20,622 nt of DNA from Tubiluchus corallicola (lineage: Eukaryota; Priapulida; Priapulimorpha; Priapulimorphida; Tubiluchidae): the NCBI GenBank assembly GCA_030141605.1, contig JAQGDQ010000983.1:52593-73214 (forward strand). The letters run 5' to 3'. The notes under the pieces are model-generated. The model made no database searches. It saw only the letters and a program-made list of their open reading frames with translations, and was not told where the DNA came from. Both the position numbers and the translations under genes were made by a program. Of this stretch, positions 1 to 8,835 are shown piece after piece (the stretch's first letter is position 1; each line of letters starts with the position of its first letter).

Positions 1-3000
1 TCATGCTCATGTTTGATAACAAGTGGGAACACTAACAGCCTGTTCACTCTTCACCTGGAATTATGCTCATGTTTTAATAACAAGCGGGAACACTAACAGC
101 CTGTTCACTCTTCACCAGGAATCATGCTCATGTTTAATAACAAGCGGGAACACTAACAGCCTGTTCATTCTTCACCTGGAATCATGCTCATGTTTGATAA
201 CAAGTGGGAACACTAACAGCCTGTTCATTCTTCACCTGGAATCATGCTCATGTTTAATAACAAGTGGGAACACTACTAGCCTGTTCACTCTTCACCAGGA
301 ATTATGCTCATGTTTAATAAGTGGGAACACTAACAGCCTGTTCACTCTTCACCTGGAATTATGCTCATGTTTTAATAACAAACGGGAACACTACTAACCT
401 GTTCATTCTTCACCTGGAATCATGCTCGTGTTTAATAACAAGTGGGAACACTACAAGCTTGTTCCCTCTTCACCTGGAATTATGCTCATGTTTTAATAAC
501 AAGTGGGAACACTACTAGCCTGTTCACTCTTCACCAGGAATTATGCTCATGTTTAATAACAAGTGGGAACACTAACAGCCTGTTCATTCTTCACCAGGAA
601 TTATGCTCATGTTTAATAACAAGTGGGAACACTAACAGCTTGTTCATTCTTCACCTGGAATCATGCTCATGTTTGATAACAAGTGGGAACACTACAAGCC
701 TGTTCATTCTTCACCTGGAATCATGCTCATGTTTAATAACAAGTGGGAACACTAACAGCCTGTTCACTCTTCACCTGGAATCATGCTCATGTTTAATAAC
801 AAGTGGGAACACTACTAGCCTGTTCACTCTTCACCAGGAATTATGCTCATGTTTAATAAGTGGGAACACTAACAGCCTGTTGACTCTTCACCTGGAATCA
901 TGCTCATGTTTGATAACAAGTGGGAACACTAACAGCCTGTTCATTCTTCACCTGGAATCATGCTCATGTTTAATAACAAGTGGGAACACTACTAGCCTGT
1001 TCACTCTTCACCAGGAATTATGCTCATGTTTAATAAGTGGGAACACTAACAGCCTGTTGACTCTTCACCTGGAATCATGCTCATGTTTGATAACAAGTGG
1101 GAACACTAACAGCCTGTTCATTCTTCACCTGGAATTATGCTCATGTTTTAATAACAAGTGGGGAACACTACTAGCCTGTTCACTCTTCACCAGGAATTAT
1201 GCTCATGTTTAATAACAAGTGGGAACACTAACAGCCTGTTCACTCTTCACCTGGAATCATGCTCATGTTTGATAACAAGTGGGAACACTAACAGCCTGTT
1301 CATTCTTCACCTGGAATCATGCTCATGTTTAATAACAAGTGGGAACACTAACAGCCTGTTCACTCTTCACCTGGAATCATGCTCATGTTTGATAACAAGT
1401 GGGAACACTAACAGCCTGTTCATTCTTCACCTGGAATCATGCTCATGTTTAATAACAAGTGGGAACACTACAAGCCTGTTCACTCTTCACCAGGAATTAT
1501 GCTCGTGTTTAATAACAAGTGGGAACACTACAAGCCTGTTCACTCTTCACCAGGAATTATGCTCATGTTTTAATAACAAGCGGGAACACTACTAGCCTGT
1601 TCACTCTTCACCAGGAATTATGCTCGTGTTTAATAACAAGCGGGAACACTACAAGCCTGTTCACTCTTCACCAGGAATTATGCTCATGTTTAATAACAAG
1701 CGGGAACACTACAAGCCTGTTCATTCTTCACCAGGAATTATGCTCATGTTTAATAACAAGCGGGAACACTAACAGCCTGTTCACTCTTCACCTGGAATTA
1801 TGCTCATGTTTAATAACAAGTGGGAACACTAACAGCCTGTTCACTCTTCACCTGGAATTATGCTCATGTTTAATAACAAGCGGGAACACTAACAGCCTGT
1901 TCATTCTTCACCAGGAATTATGCTCATGTTTGATAACAAGTGGGAACACTAACAGCCTGTTCACTCTTCACCTGGAATTATGCTCATGTTTAATAACAAG
2001 CGGGAACACTACTAGCCTGTTCACTCTTCACCAGGAATTATGCTCATGTTTAATAACAAGTGGGAACACTAACAGCTTGTTCATTCTTCACCCGGAATTA
2101 TGCTCATGTTTAATAACAAGCGGGAACACTACTAGCCTGTTCACTCTTCACCAGGAATTATGCTCATGTTTAATAACAAGTGGGAACACTAACAGCTTGT
2201 TCATTCTTCACCCGGAATTATGCTCATGTTTAATAACAAGCGGGAACACTACTAGCCTGTTCATTCTTCACCTGGAATGATGCTCATGTTTGATAACAAG
2301 TGGGAACACTAACAGCCTGTTCATTCTTCACCTGGAATCATGCTCATGTTTAATAACAAGTGGGAACACTAACAGCCTGTTCACTCTTCACCTGGAATCA
2401 TGCTCATGTTTGATAACAAGTGGGAACACTAACAGCCTGTTCATTCTTCACCTGGAATCATGCTCATGTTTAATAACAAGTGGGAACACTAACAGCCTGT
2501 TCACTCTTCACCTGGAATCATGCTCATGTTTGATAACAAGTGGGAACACTAACAGCCTGTTCATTCTTCACCTGGAATCATGCTCATGTTTAATAACAAG
2601 TGGGAACACTACAAGCCTGTTCATTCTTCACCTGGAATCATGCTCATGTTTAATAACAAGTGGGAACACTACAAGCCTGTTCACTCTTCACCTGGAATCA
2701 TGCTCATGTTTAATAACAAGTGGGAACACTACAAGCCTGTTCACTCTTCACCAGGAATTATGCTCATGTTTTAATAACAAGCGGGAACACTACTAACCTG
2801 TTCACTCTTCACCAGGAATTATGCTCGTGTTTAATAACAAGTGGGAACACTACAAGCCTGTTCACTCTTCACCAGGAATTATGCTCATGTTTAATAACAA
2901 GCGGGAACACTACAAGCCTGTTCATTCTTCACCAGGAATTATGCTCATGTTTAATAACAAGCGGGAACACTACTAGCCTGTTCACTCTTCACCAGGAATT

Positions 3001-3573
3001 ATGCTCATGTTTAATAACAAGCGGGAACACTACTAGCCTGTTCACTCTGCACCAGGAATTATGCTTATGTTTAATAACAAGCGGGAACACTAACAGCCTG
3101 TTCACTCTTCACCTGGAATTATGCTCATGTTTAATAACAAGCGGGAACACTACTAGCCTGTTCACTCTTCACCAGGAATTATGCTTATGTTTAATAACAA
3201 GCGGGAACACTAACAGCCTGTTCACTCTTCACCTGGAATTATGCTCATGTTTAATAACAAGTGGGAACACTAACAGCCTGTTCACTCTTCACCAGGAATT
3301 ATGCTCATGTTTAATAACAAGTGGGAACACTAACAGCTTGTTCATTCTTCACCCGGAATTATGCTCATGTTTAATAACAAGCGGGAACACTAACAGCTTG
3401 TTCATTCTTCACCCGGAATTATGCTCATGTTTAATAACAAGCGGGAACACTACTAGCCTGTTCATTCTTCACCTGGAATGATGCTCATGTTTTAATAACA
3501 AGCGGGAACACGAACAGCTTGTTCCCTCTTCGCCTAGAATCATGCTCATGTTTTAATAACAAGCGGGAACACT
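1..3573 (+). repeat. 60-bp minisatellite array, left copy
   Basis: About 59.5 head-to-tail units of 60 bp. The unit starts ATGCTCATGTTTAATAACAA, continues G(T/C)GGGAACACTA(ACA/CTA/CAA)GC(C/T)TGTTCA(C/T)TCTTC and ends ACC(T/A)GGAAT(T/C). Variants include GTTTGATAAC units, 57-bp units lacking 3 bp (near 318, 858 and 1035), and units with one extra T (GTTTTAATAAC, near 73, 373, 493, 1151, 1571, 2771 and 3491). The two inner-edge units (3481-3573) are the most diverged, as is usual at array margins. Because 60 is a multiple of 3, the array stays open for long stretches in more than one frame, but the +1 T insertions break these, so I do not read it as coding. Confidence 0.97.
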
Positions 3574-5336
3574 TACTCACATTCACATTCTTATTCACAC
3601 TTACAACCGTTTCCTCGGCCACAGTTCTTCTAACAACCAGCAGTTAGTCTAATAAGTTTCTCACTCATCCTCGCAGGAATTATGCATTCAATACGTGCAG
3701 ACATTCGATTTTCTGGTTTGCAACAGAAAACGGGAAGAAATAAGCAGTGCAAATGCAAGTCCAACTTTCTTTGTAACTCAAGAGGCAAAAGAAATAGGAA
3801 AAAAAGAGTTGATACAATTTAGCCTCTTTTGTATGCATCACAACTCCCTCGTAAGCTGCATGTGGTTCAACTGTGTTTCATTGTAGCAGCTAATTGCTTT
3901 GCTTCGTCACTCGCATTTTCAACGTTTCCATTTCAATTCTTTTCCAGGAGCAGTAATGCTGCTGGAAAATCTACTCAATACTGTCAGTAATTAAACCCCA
4001 GTGTTTCAGTGCTGTAGAAAATGCCGTAAAATCAGCTATCGCCTGAATATTTCTAAACTATTATTAATAATAAATTCGCTAATTAATAAGGCATTCGCTG
4101 GTGTGTTCCTGTTTTGCGGGTCTTAAGGTAAAGAGTTGTTGTAGCTCTAATTGCATTGTAATCCAATCTTCTGAACTCATATCGTATTATTTTGCAAATA
4201 TTAAAAAGGGCATTGACTAGCAGTGTGAATATTCTGATCACCTGCCATTGACGTGACGTCACAGTGACGTCACGAAAGGTAAAAAGACAGTGCAAGGCAT
4301 GGTCTTAGACAGACATGTTCGGTTAATAACAATGTAAGCAACGTTTGGCGTGTTACATATATAATCATAACAAAGAATTATTCAAGTGTCCTTTTGTTAG
4401 TTATTTGCGATGTGCCACAAAAGAGACCTATAGTTAGCTGGCAACTGTAACGGCAAAGGAATATTAGTCATGATAGCTTATAGTAGAATCTAAACAATGA
4501 GGCTGATTTAAAGCGTCTACGTATAAGTGAACTTGCGTTGCAGTTGCCAATTTTTCATTTTTCAATTCTGTTCTAGTTAATGAGCCTTTTCTCAAATTTC
4601 GTTGTGCGCACGCGCAGTTACTGTAGACCAAAGGTTAATGCACCACAGCAACGCATCTTATCTACAACCGTCACGCGACATGTGTGTAAAGCAAAGCCGT
4701 CTACCGCACCAGTTAAGTAACTTCGGTTGTTTTACATGGACTTTACTTAATTATGCATTAGTCTATGCATAGAGTGATTTACTAGCAGGATCTTGCTTTG
4801 AGCAAGAAAAAATGAACTAGGTAAGGTTCTAGCTAGCTGTTAAAACTGTTAGTATTACAATAGCATGGGTTGCGAGGCGTTGCTAAGTGTACACAGATGT
4901 GTTGTCTGGTACATGTAACCTTTGACCTTTTCGTGATCATCATCAATCGCTGGAACTGTGAAAAGGCTTATTCCAAAGTGAAAGTTGACAGATCAGAATT
5001 TCATTTCAGAAACGAAGTCTTAAGGCAATTACACAAGTGATGACTACCATCTAAAGATGACTGGTACCCCCGAAGGCTGGTAATCGTAATGCATGTCATT
5101 CCCCTCCGAAAGGAGCAAGACAAATAACACCCGCTCTCCCTCATTCATACACGCCACATTACAACCCACCAAATAATTTATACTATAAATGGCTTCCCTC
5201 GTAAAATGGCGCTTTTCAACATTCAACTTTCACAAAGCTTCTACTAATCAAGCATTAGGTTCAAGTTGATCAGACAGATTAGATGATGTAGAACGTTCGC
5301 GTGTAATTGAGCTTCTTCAATTGGAAAGCATAATGT
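3574..5336. other. Single-copy non-coding DNA, left arm
   Basis: AT-rich sequence with no gene I can support. Apart from the CRE-like pair at 4254-4272 I see nothing recognisable: no splice-bounded exon and no RNA gene. Short open frames here (63, 70 and 60 codons) show no family resemblance. The 60-codon one at 5044-5226 differs from its right-arm copy by several amino-acid changes, which suggests no protein constraint. Confidence 0.6.
4254..4272. promoter_or_regulatory. Two tandem CRE-like TGACGTCA sites, left arm
   Basis: TGACGTCA occurs at 4254-4261 and again at 4265-4272, start to start 11 bp, about one helical turn. TGACGTCA is the known binding site of CREB/ATF bZIP factors. Function here is inferred only; no promoter is recognised next to it. 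Confidence 0.45.
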
Positions 5337-5342
5337 TTTATT
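5337..5342 (-). promoter_or_regulatory. AATAAA poly(A) signal of the inverted terminal-exon copy
   Basis: TTTATT on the + strand reads AATAAA on the - strand, 101 bp past the stop codon of the inverted Shaw exon copy. It mirrors 15283-15288 exactly. Confidence 0.5.
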
Positions 5343-5364
5343 AAAATTGACAAACAGCTGCAAA

Positions 5365-5442
5365 CGAACGGGAAGTATGCTCTCTTGTTCCTAGACGGAA
5401 GTATGCCCTCTTGTTCGTAGAGAGAAGTATGTTCTCTTGTTC
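5365..5442 (-). repeat. 3 x 26-bp tandem repeat, left copy
   Basis: Three 26-bp units, each starting GAACAAGAG on the - strand and containing CATACTTC. They begin one base past the stop codon of the inverted exon copy, so they lie in what would be its 3'UTR. This mirrors 15183-15260. Confidence 0.85.
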
Positions 5443-5443
5443 C

Positions 5444-5601
5444 TCACGCTTCGACCTTGGTCAGCTGTGTTACAGAAGAACTCGGAGAGGGTACCCGCGG
5501 CTGTCCACTCGGAGAGCTTCCCGGAGGCACCATAGAGGTCGCATTGTTCGTTGATGACGTCACATTCCTCGCGGCGTCTGATAGGCCATTCGGGTTCATG
5601 C
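5444..5601 (-). pseudogene. Inverted duplicate of the Shaw terminal exon (not spliceable in cis)
   Basis: The reverse complement encodes the same 51 residues as the right-arm exon (15024-15181), from MNPNGLSD to TQLTKVEA and stop, with no amino-acid difference. Its splice acceptor (GTTGCAG on the - strand, AG at 5603-5602) and downstream AATAAA are also intact. However, it is antisense to the large Shaw exon and lies upstream of it, so no + strand transcript can splice to it. In a + strand pre-mRNA it would be intronic and complementary to the gene's own last exon and 3'UTR. I call it a duplicated exon or exon pseudogene rather than a gene. If the palindrome is a mis-assembly, this is simply the other allele of the real exon. 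Confidence 0.75.
5555..5562. promoter_or_regulatory. CRE-like TGACGTCA inside the exon copy, left arm
   Basis: A perfect TGACGTCA, but it falls within codons for V-T-S of the inverted exon copy, so its presence is explained by coding sequence and regulatory meaning is doubtful. Confidence 0.2.
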
Positions 5602-5603
5602 CT

Positions 5604-6471
5604 GCAACACAACTATCACCACGTTTATAAACTTTAGATGCTGTAAATTGTAAAAAAATCCAACCTTGATTCATTGCAAAAAAAATGTTCGTTGGAGAAA
5701 TTTAAAGCACAAGAAAACCCTCAACTTACATAAAGCTTAAAAATTCGTCTTGAAATTTTATACCACTTGCATACTACCTTTTTGCACACGTGACTCGCGT
5801 CGTCACTTATGCTCTATAAAACTTGTAAATTTAAAACCCGCGATGACAGTTAAATGCAGCCATTTTGACTGTAAGTCATTTGAACAAAGTTTAAATAACA
5901 TTGTGTAAAGTTTGAAAAAATAATCAGGGCATTCGTAGCGCACAAGTCACTAACTAAGTAAAATTCTAAACTACTGTATATCGTCAATAAGATCAAAAAT
6001 ACGTTTTTGGTTAGTGAGTGGCGCACCCTGGACGTGAGTCTGTTACATTTTACCAAATTTTAAGTAATCAATGATTTTCTTTTCTAGTTACATAAGTCTT
6101 TCAAGCAGGTAAGTGAAAATCTAAGTAATATAGATTTGCATGGAAAGTTTTTTGGGACGCAATTTAGCATTGCCTTTTCTTTCCCATTTTTACGTTTGCG
6201 TATATGACGTCATGTAATGGCGACTTCGGAACAGTATTGTGGGAAATTCTAAATGAAAACAAACAAAAATTCCTTTCAACGCGAGCACGATATACGCATA
6301 AAATTGTTGTAAAATAATATAATTTCTTAAGGCGATTTTTCTGAAGCCTACTTCAGGTGCCCCTTTTCTTGTCCTTTAATGCTTTTTAAAATAGTGAAAA
6401 AGTCTCTTTTACAAATTATTCGTGTAACTAATCATTTAATACATAGGTGGCCTGCCATAAGTCTGCTTCAT
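5604..6471. other. Single-copy non-coding DNA, left arm
   Basis: On the - strand this corresponds to the intron upstream of the terminal exon. It holds a TGACGTCA at 6205-6212 and otherwise nothing I recognise. A 68-codon open frame at 5850-6056 is identical in both arms but resembles no known protein. Confidence 0.5.
6205..6212. promoter_or_regulatory. CRE-like TGACGTCA, left arm
   Basis: Perfect 8-bp palindrome in AT-rich non-coding DNA (context TATATGACGTCATGTA). CREB/ATF-type site by sequence; function is inferred. Confidence 0.35.
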
Positions 6472-6551
6472 AGGTTTCCTGTTGGTTTTAATTGCTTCAA
6501 AGGTTTCCCATGGTTCTAATTGCTTTAAAGGTTTCCCATGGTTCTAATTGA
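6472..6551 (+). repeat. 3 x 28-bp tandem repeat, left copy
   Basis: Three units starting AGGTTTCC at 6472, 6501 and 6529 (29, 28 and about 23 bp); the last two share AGGTTTCCCATGGTTCTAAT. The mirror copy is at 14074-14153. Confidence 0.8.
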
Positions 6552-6589
6552 GTTATACTAAAGGCACAACGAGTATTCACTTTTAATTC

Positions 6590-6690
6590 AAATTATTGTT
6601 GCTCGTACTTTAGTGATTCAAAGGAAATGCAAACTGGTATGTTAAGGCATGGGTTCGAATCCTGCTTAAGTTAGGTTCTGTGATTTTATG
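6590..6690 (+). other. Possible tRNA-derived SINE remnant (B-box), left arm
   Basis: GGTTCGAATCC at 6652-6662 is a perfect tRNA T-arm/pol III B-box core, in a weak T-stem context (GGG/CCT with G-T pairs). No convincing A box, D arm or anticodon arm can be folded upstream, so this is not a functional tRNA. A decayed tRNA-derived SINE is the most natural reading; chance remains possible. The boundaries given are approximate. Confidence 0.3.
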
Positions 6691-6741
6691 CTATGTGAAA
6701 ACACCACTATATTGCTGTGCTGTTGAGTAAATCTTCGATCA

Positions 6742-6823
6742 GTTGTTGTTGTTGTTCTTGCTGTTGCTGTTGTTGTTGCTGTTGCTGTTGTTGCTATTGT
6801 TGCTGTTGCTGTTGTTGTTGTTC

Positions 6824-6859
<36 letters not shown>

Positions 6860-6983
6860 CGGTTGTTGCTATCGTTGCTGTTGCTGTTGCTGTTGCTGTT
6901 GTTGTTGTTGTTGTTGTTGTTGTTGCTGCTGCTGTTACTGTTGTTGTTCTTGCTGTTGTTCTTGTCGTTGCTATTCTGTTGCT

Positions 6984-7042
<59 letters not shown>

Positions 7043-7062
7043 TGCTGCTGTGTGTTGTTGTT
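6742..7062. repeat. Composite trinucleotide microsatellite, left copy
   Basis: About 320 bp of uninterrupted 3-bp periodicity: interspersed GTT/GCT triplets (6742-6982), then a pure GTC run, a GCC run and GCT triplets before the tract ends in GTT. It sits in non-coding DNA. Long open frames in several registers are a by-product of its composition (poly-Ala/Thr, poly-Leu, poly-Cys). Confidence 0.95.
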
Positions 7063-7207
7063 AAAGGATTATACTGAATGAATCTGATTTGATTTGAAAA
7101 CATTTCCCAATGCCAACTGAAGAATCTCTAAACTCATTAAAAGTTTTTCGGTACATCTTAATTTCATCTTACTTATCTTTAAAGTATCTTAATTACTTTA
7201 AAAACAA
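7063..7207. other. Short single-copy link, left arm
   Basis: AT-rich, nothing recognised. Around 7150-7165 the two arms differ by a cluster of substitutions and an indel. Confidence 0.5.
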
Positions 7208-8385
7208 CATGGCGTCTCATAAGTCACTATAGACTTTGATTTCAGATTTTTTCAAAATCTTTCTCCAATCTCAGGGAGCAAAACACTCGAATCAAAAGGA
7301 TCTTTGGCAATTTCTTTTATTTATTTATTCGATTGTAACCCCGTTGCTATGGCGACGACAGTAACGTTAGAAATAATGTGCGAAATCAACCTGGCATGAG
7401 GTCCTAAACACTGAAGATGATATTAGAAGCAGAAAGCAACAAGCAATGCTTGCTTTCCTTCAACTCAAGAATGTAGTAACTAGCAAGAAATTCAGTGTTA
7501 ACGTAAGTCTTCGATTATTAATGCTTACGTTATCAGCAAGTTTTAATAAAACAAGAGTGAAACTTGTGGTTTAACGATTACTCAAGAAAAGCAGATTGAC
7601 ACATTTCATTGAAGTCTTCTTAGCAAAGTTTTAGAAATAAGATGGCCGGACATAGTCAAAAATGAAGGTTTATGCACAAGAATGAAAGAAATTCCTTGTA
7701 GTTCAACAGTCAAGATCCAAAGATTAAGATGGCAATGACATCTTCTAAGATTACCAAATGAAGTACAAGTAAGAATGGCCTTAAATTAAGCCTTATACCT
7801 TGCAGAACACCACCTGGTAAACCAAAAACAACATGGATATCTGAGATAAATAAAGATGTTCAACAACTTCAACCAAATCTATCGTTAGGAGTAGAAGAAC
7901 TTACGCTGTTAACTGCAGATAGAAGTGGGTGGAATGCTCTGATAAATGTTGATACCTCAGTGCCTACAATAGGTGGAATGAGATTTTGAAGAAGAAGAAG
8001 AAGACGAGGTCTTCCAATCATCAACTGAAGTTCATCAGAAATTCAGTGCACTAAATGGACCACATTGTTTTCTCACATTGAACAATGCAGTTTGTCAACA
8101 AAGTGCAGTTCTTTCCCGCCACTCATGAGCCTTGAGAGATTGTCTCAATACATGATACCCGACATACCATTGGATTTGTCTCTGAGGCTCTTGAGGTCCT
8201 TGTACGCGGTATGAAAAATAGCAAAACTGTCTAGTAGAGTGGTTGTTTTCAAATGTTTGACTAATTTGACTAAAAGAATTGCCCAAGGGTTCTAATGCAT
8301 CTGTAAAAATTGTCAAACGTTTTGCTTCGTTGGTTAAAAAAAATATAAAAAATGTGAAGTGTATAGTGACTTATGGGACACCCTG
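7208..8385. mobile_element. Mariner-type TIR element, decayed, left copy
   Basis: The ends at 7208-7236 and 8357-8385 are inverted repeats matching at 25 of 29 positions, sharing the core CATAAGTCACTATA. The right-hand end reads inwards CAGGGTGTCCCATAAGTCAC and abuts a TA dinucleotide (8386-8387), the expected Tc1/mariner target; the left flank is AA, presumably a mutated TA. CAGGGTGTCCCATAAGT-type termini are known from mariner-like elements. No intact transposase is present. A 73-codon open frame on the - strand (8095-8316) shows no catalytic motif I can identify. The element is interrupted by a LINE fragment. Confidence 0.7.
7395..8003 (+). mobile_element. 5'-truncated, frameshifted LINE 3' end, left copy
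   Basis: Conceptual translation, shifting frame as needed, gives the C-terminal part of a non-LTR retrotransposon ORF2: DDIRSRKQQAM near 7417; a degenerate L-T-x-x-Q-E-K-Q-I-D-T-F stretch near 7565-7605; IRWPDIVKNEGLC near 7640; RLRWQ, then a stop where LINEs have Gly, then HLLRLP near 7720-7760; and GKPKTTWISEI to a stop at 7987-7989. It ends in a short GAA-type repeat (TGAAGAAGAAGAAGAAG), a typical simple-repeat 3' end of such elements. At least two frameshifts and several stops make it dead. Clade (RTE-like or CR1-like) is not determined; the 5' boundary is approximate. Confidence 0.75.
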
Positions 8386-8387
8386 TA

Positions 8388-8736
8388 TTACGATTTCATA
8401 AACAACCCATTATAAAATAAATTTCATTAAGATTTATTAATTGGCTTGTACGAATAAATTTTAATAAAATGTATTAATTCTTGTTTATAAAACCGACATT
8501 GTTTTTCTTACAAACAATTTGAAATTTGTTAAAGTTTTACTGCAATTATTGAACACGCCACTAATCTACATTGAAATCTTGAACAATATGTTGATTAATG
8601 GTTCAGCAAACGTCAAGAATTAGCCTATTACTTACAGTTTAAGCAAGATCATTTTACCCCAGAGACTCGTTTAGCAGTTATTTCCCCTATGCGGAACATA
8701 ACTATAGCGATTTGCTGAATTAATTGCAATTTCAGT
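8388..8736. other. AT-rich innermost part of the left arm
   Basis: Non-coding, very AT-rich, no recognisable gene. Ends at the arm/spacer junction. Mirror: 11882-12231. Confidence 0.6.
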
Positions 8737-8835
8737 CCCTGTTAAATTAACCTGCTAAATTTTCTGCTAATCAATATCATTTCTATCAGCTCTTCTTATA
8801 AATGAAGTATTGCTGTTTTTCCTCTTGTATTTCAG
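8737..8835 (+). promoter_or_regulatory. Intron end: branch-point candidate, polypyrimidine tract and splice acceptor
   Basis: Single-copy 99 bp between the inverted-repeat junction and the large Shaw exon. It contains CTGCTAATCAAT (CTAAT branch-point candidate, about 8763-8774), a T-rich stretch (TGTTTTTCCTCTTGTATTTC) and CAG with AG at 8834-8835. The acceptor is supported by channel homology starting in frame directly after it. Confidence 0.8.

Larger units (their letters stand above)
1..8736. repeat. Left arm of a giant inverted repeat
   Basis: Read as reverse complement, this arm matches 11882-20622 feature for feature. Paired positions sum to about 20,625 over the outer 6.6 kb and to 20,612-20,619 further in, so only a few bases of net indel separate the arms over 8.7 kb. 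Matching landmarks include the 60-bp array, the paired TGACGTCA sites, a Shaw terminal exon, the trinucleotide tract and the mariner/LINE composite. The inner end is sharp: identity stops after TTCAGT at 8736, and the two flanks of the spacer are unrelated. By eye the arms are in the high-90s percent identical, with mismatches clustered near 4690-4780, 6300-6330 and 7150-7165. The arm may extend beyond the window start. Confidence 0.95.

Noticed and set aside
1-3573. Long open frames through the 60-bp array (20-residue repeats such as LITSGNTTSLFTLHQELCSC)
   Set aside because: They arise because the unit is divisible by 3. One-base insertions break every frame, several frames are open at once, and no start context, splice signals or family resemblance is seen. 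The same holds for 17052-20622.
1-3573. CRISPR array
   Set aside because: Repeats are contiguous 60-bp units without unique spacers, in an intron-containing animal locus.
3695-3886. Small open frames of 60-76 codons in the single-copy parts (3695-3886, 4083-4295, 5044-5226, 5850-6056, and right-arm mirrors)
   Set aside because: Length expected by chance, no recognised family, no codon or splice support; one differs by amino-acid changes between arms.
5391-5612. 73-codon frame overlapping the inverted exon copy (mirror 15013-15234)
   Set aside because: Shadow frame of the terminal exon. The other frame fits the upstream exon's phase and ends in the stop next to the poly(A) signal.
6590-6690. 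Functional tRNA gene
   Set aside because: Only the T-arm/B-box core is present; no acceptor stem, anticodon arm or A box can be formed.
6666-7103. Poly-Ala/Thr, poly-Leu and poly-Cys open frames over the trinucleotide tract (also 13516-13959)
   Set aside because: Compositional artefacts of a microsatellite, open on both strands in several frames.
8095-8316. 73-codon frame as a mariner transposase fragment
   Set aside because: No helix-turn-helix or DDD/E motif could be recognised, and the right-arm copy changes frame midway. Recorded only as part of the decayed TIR element.
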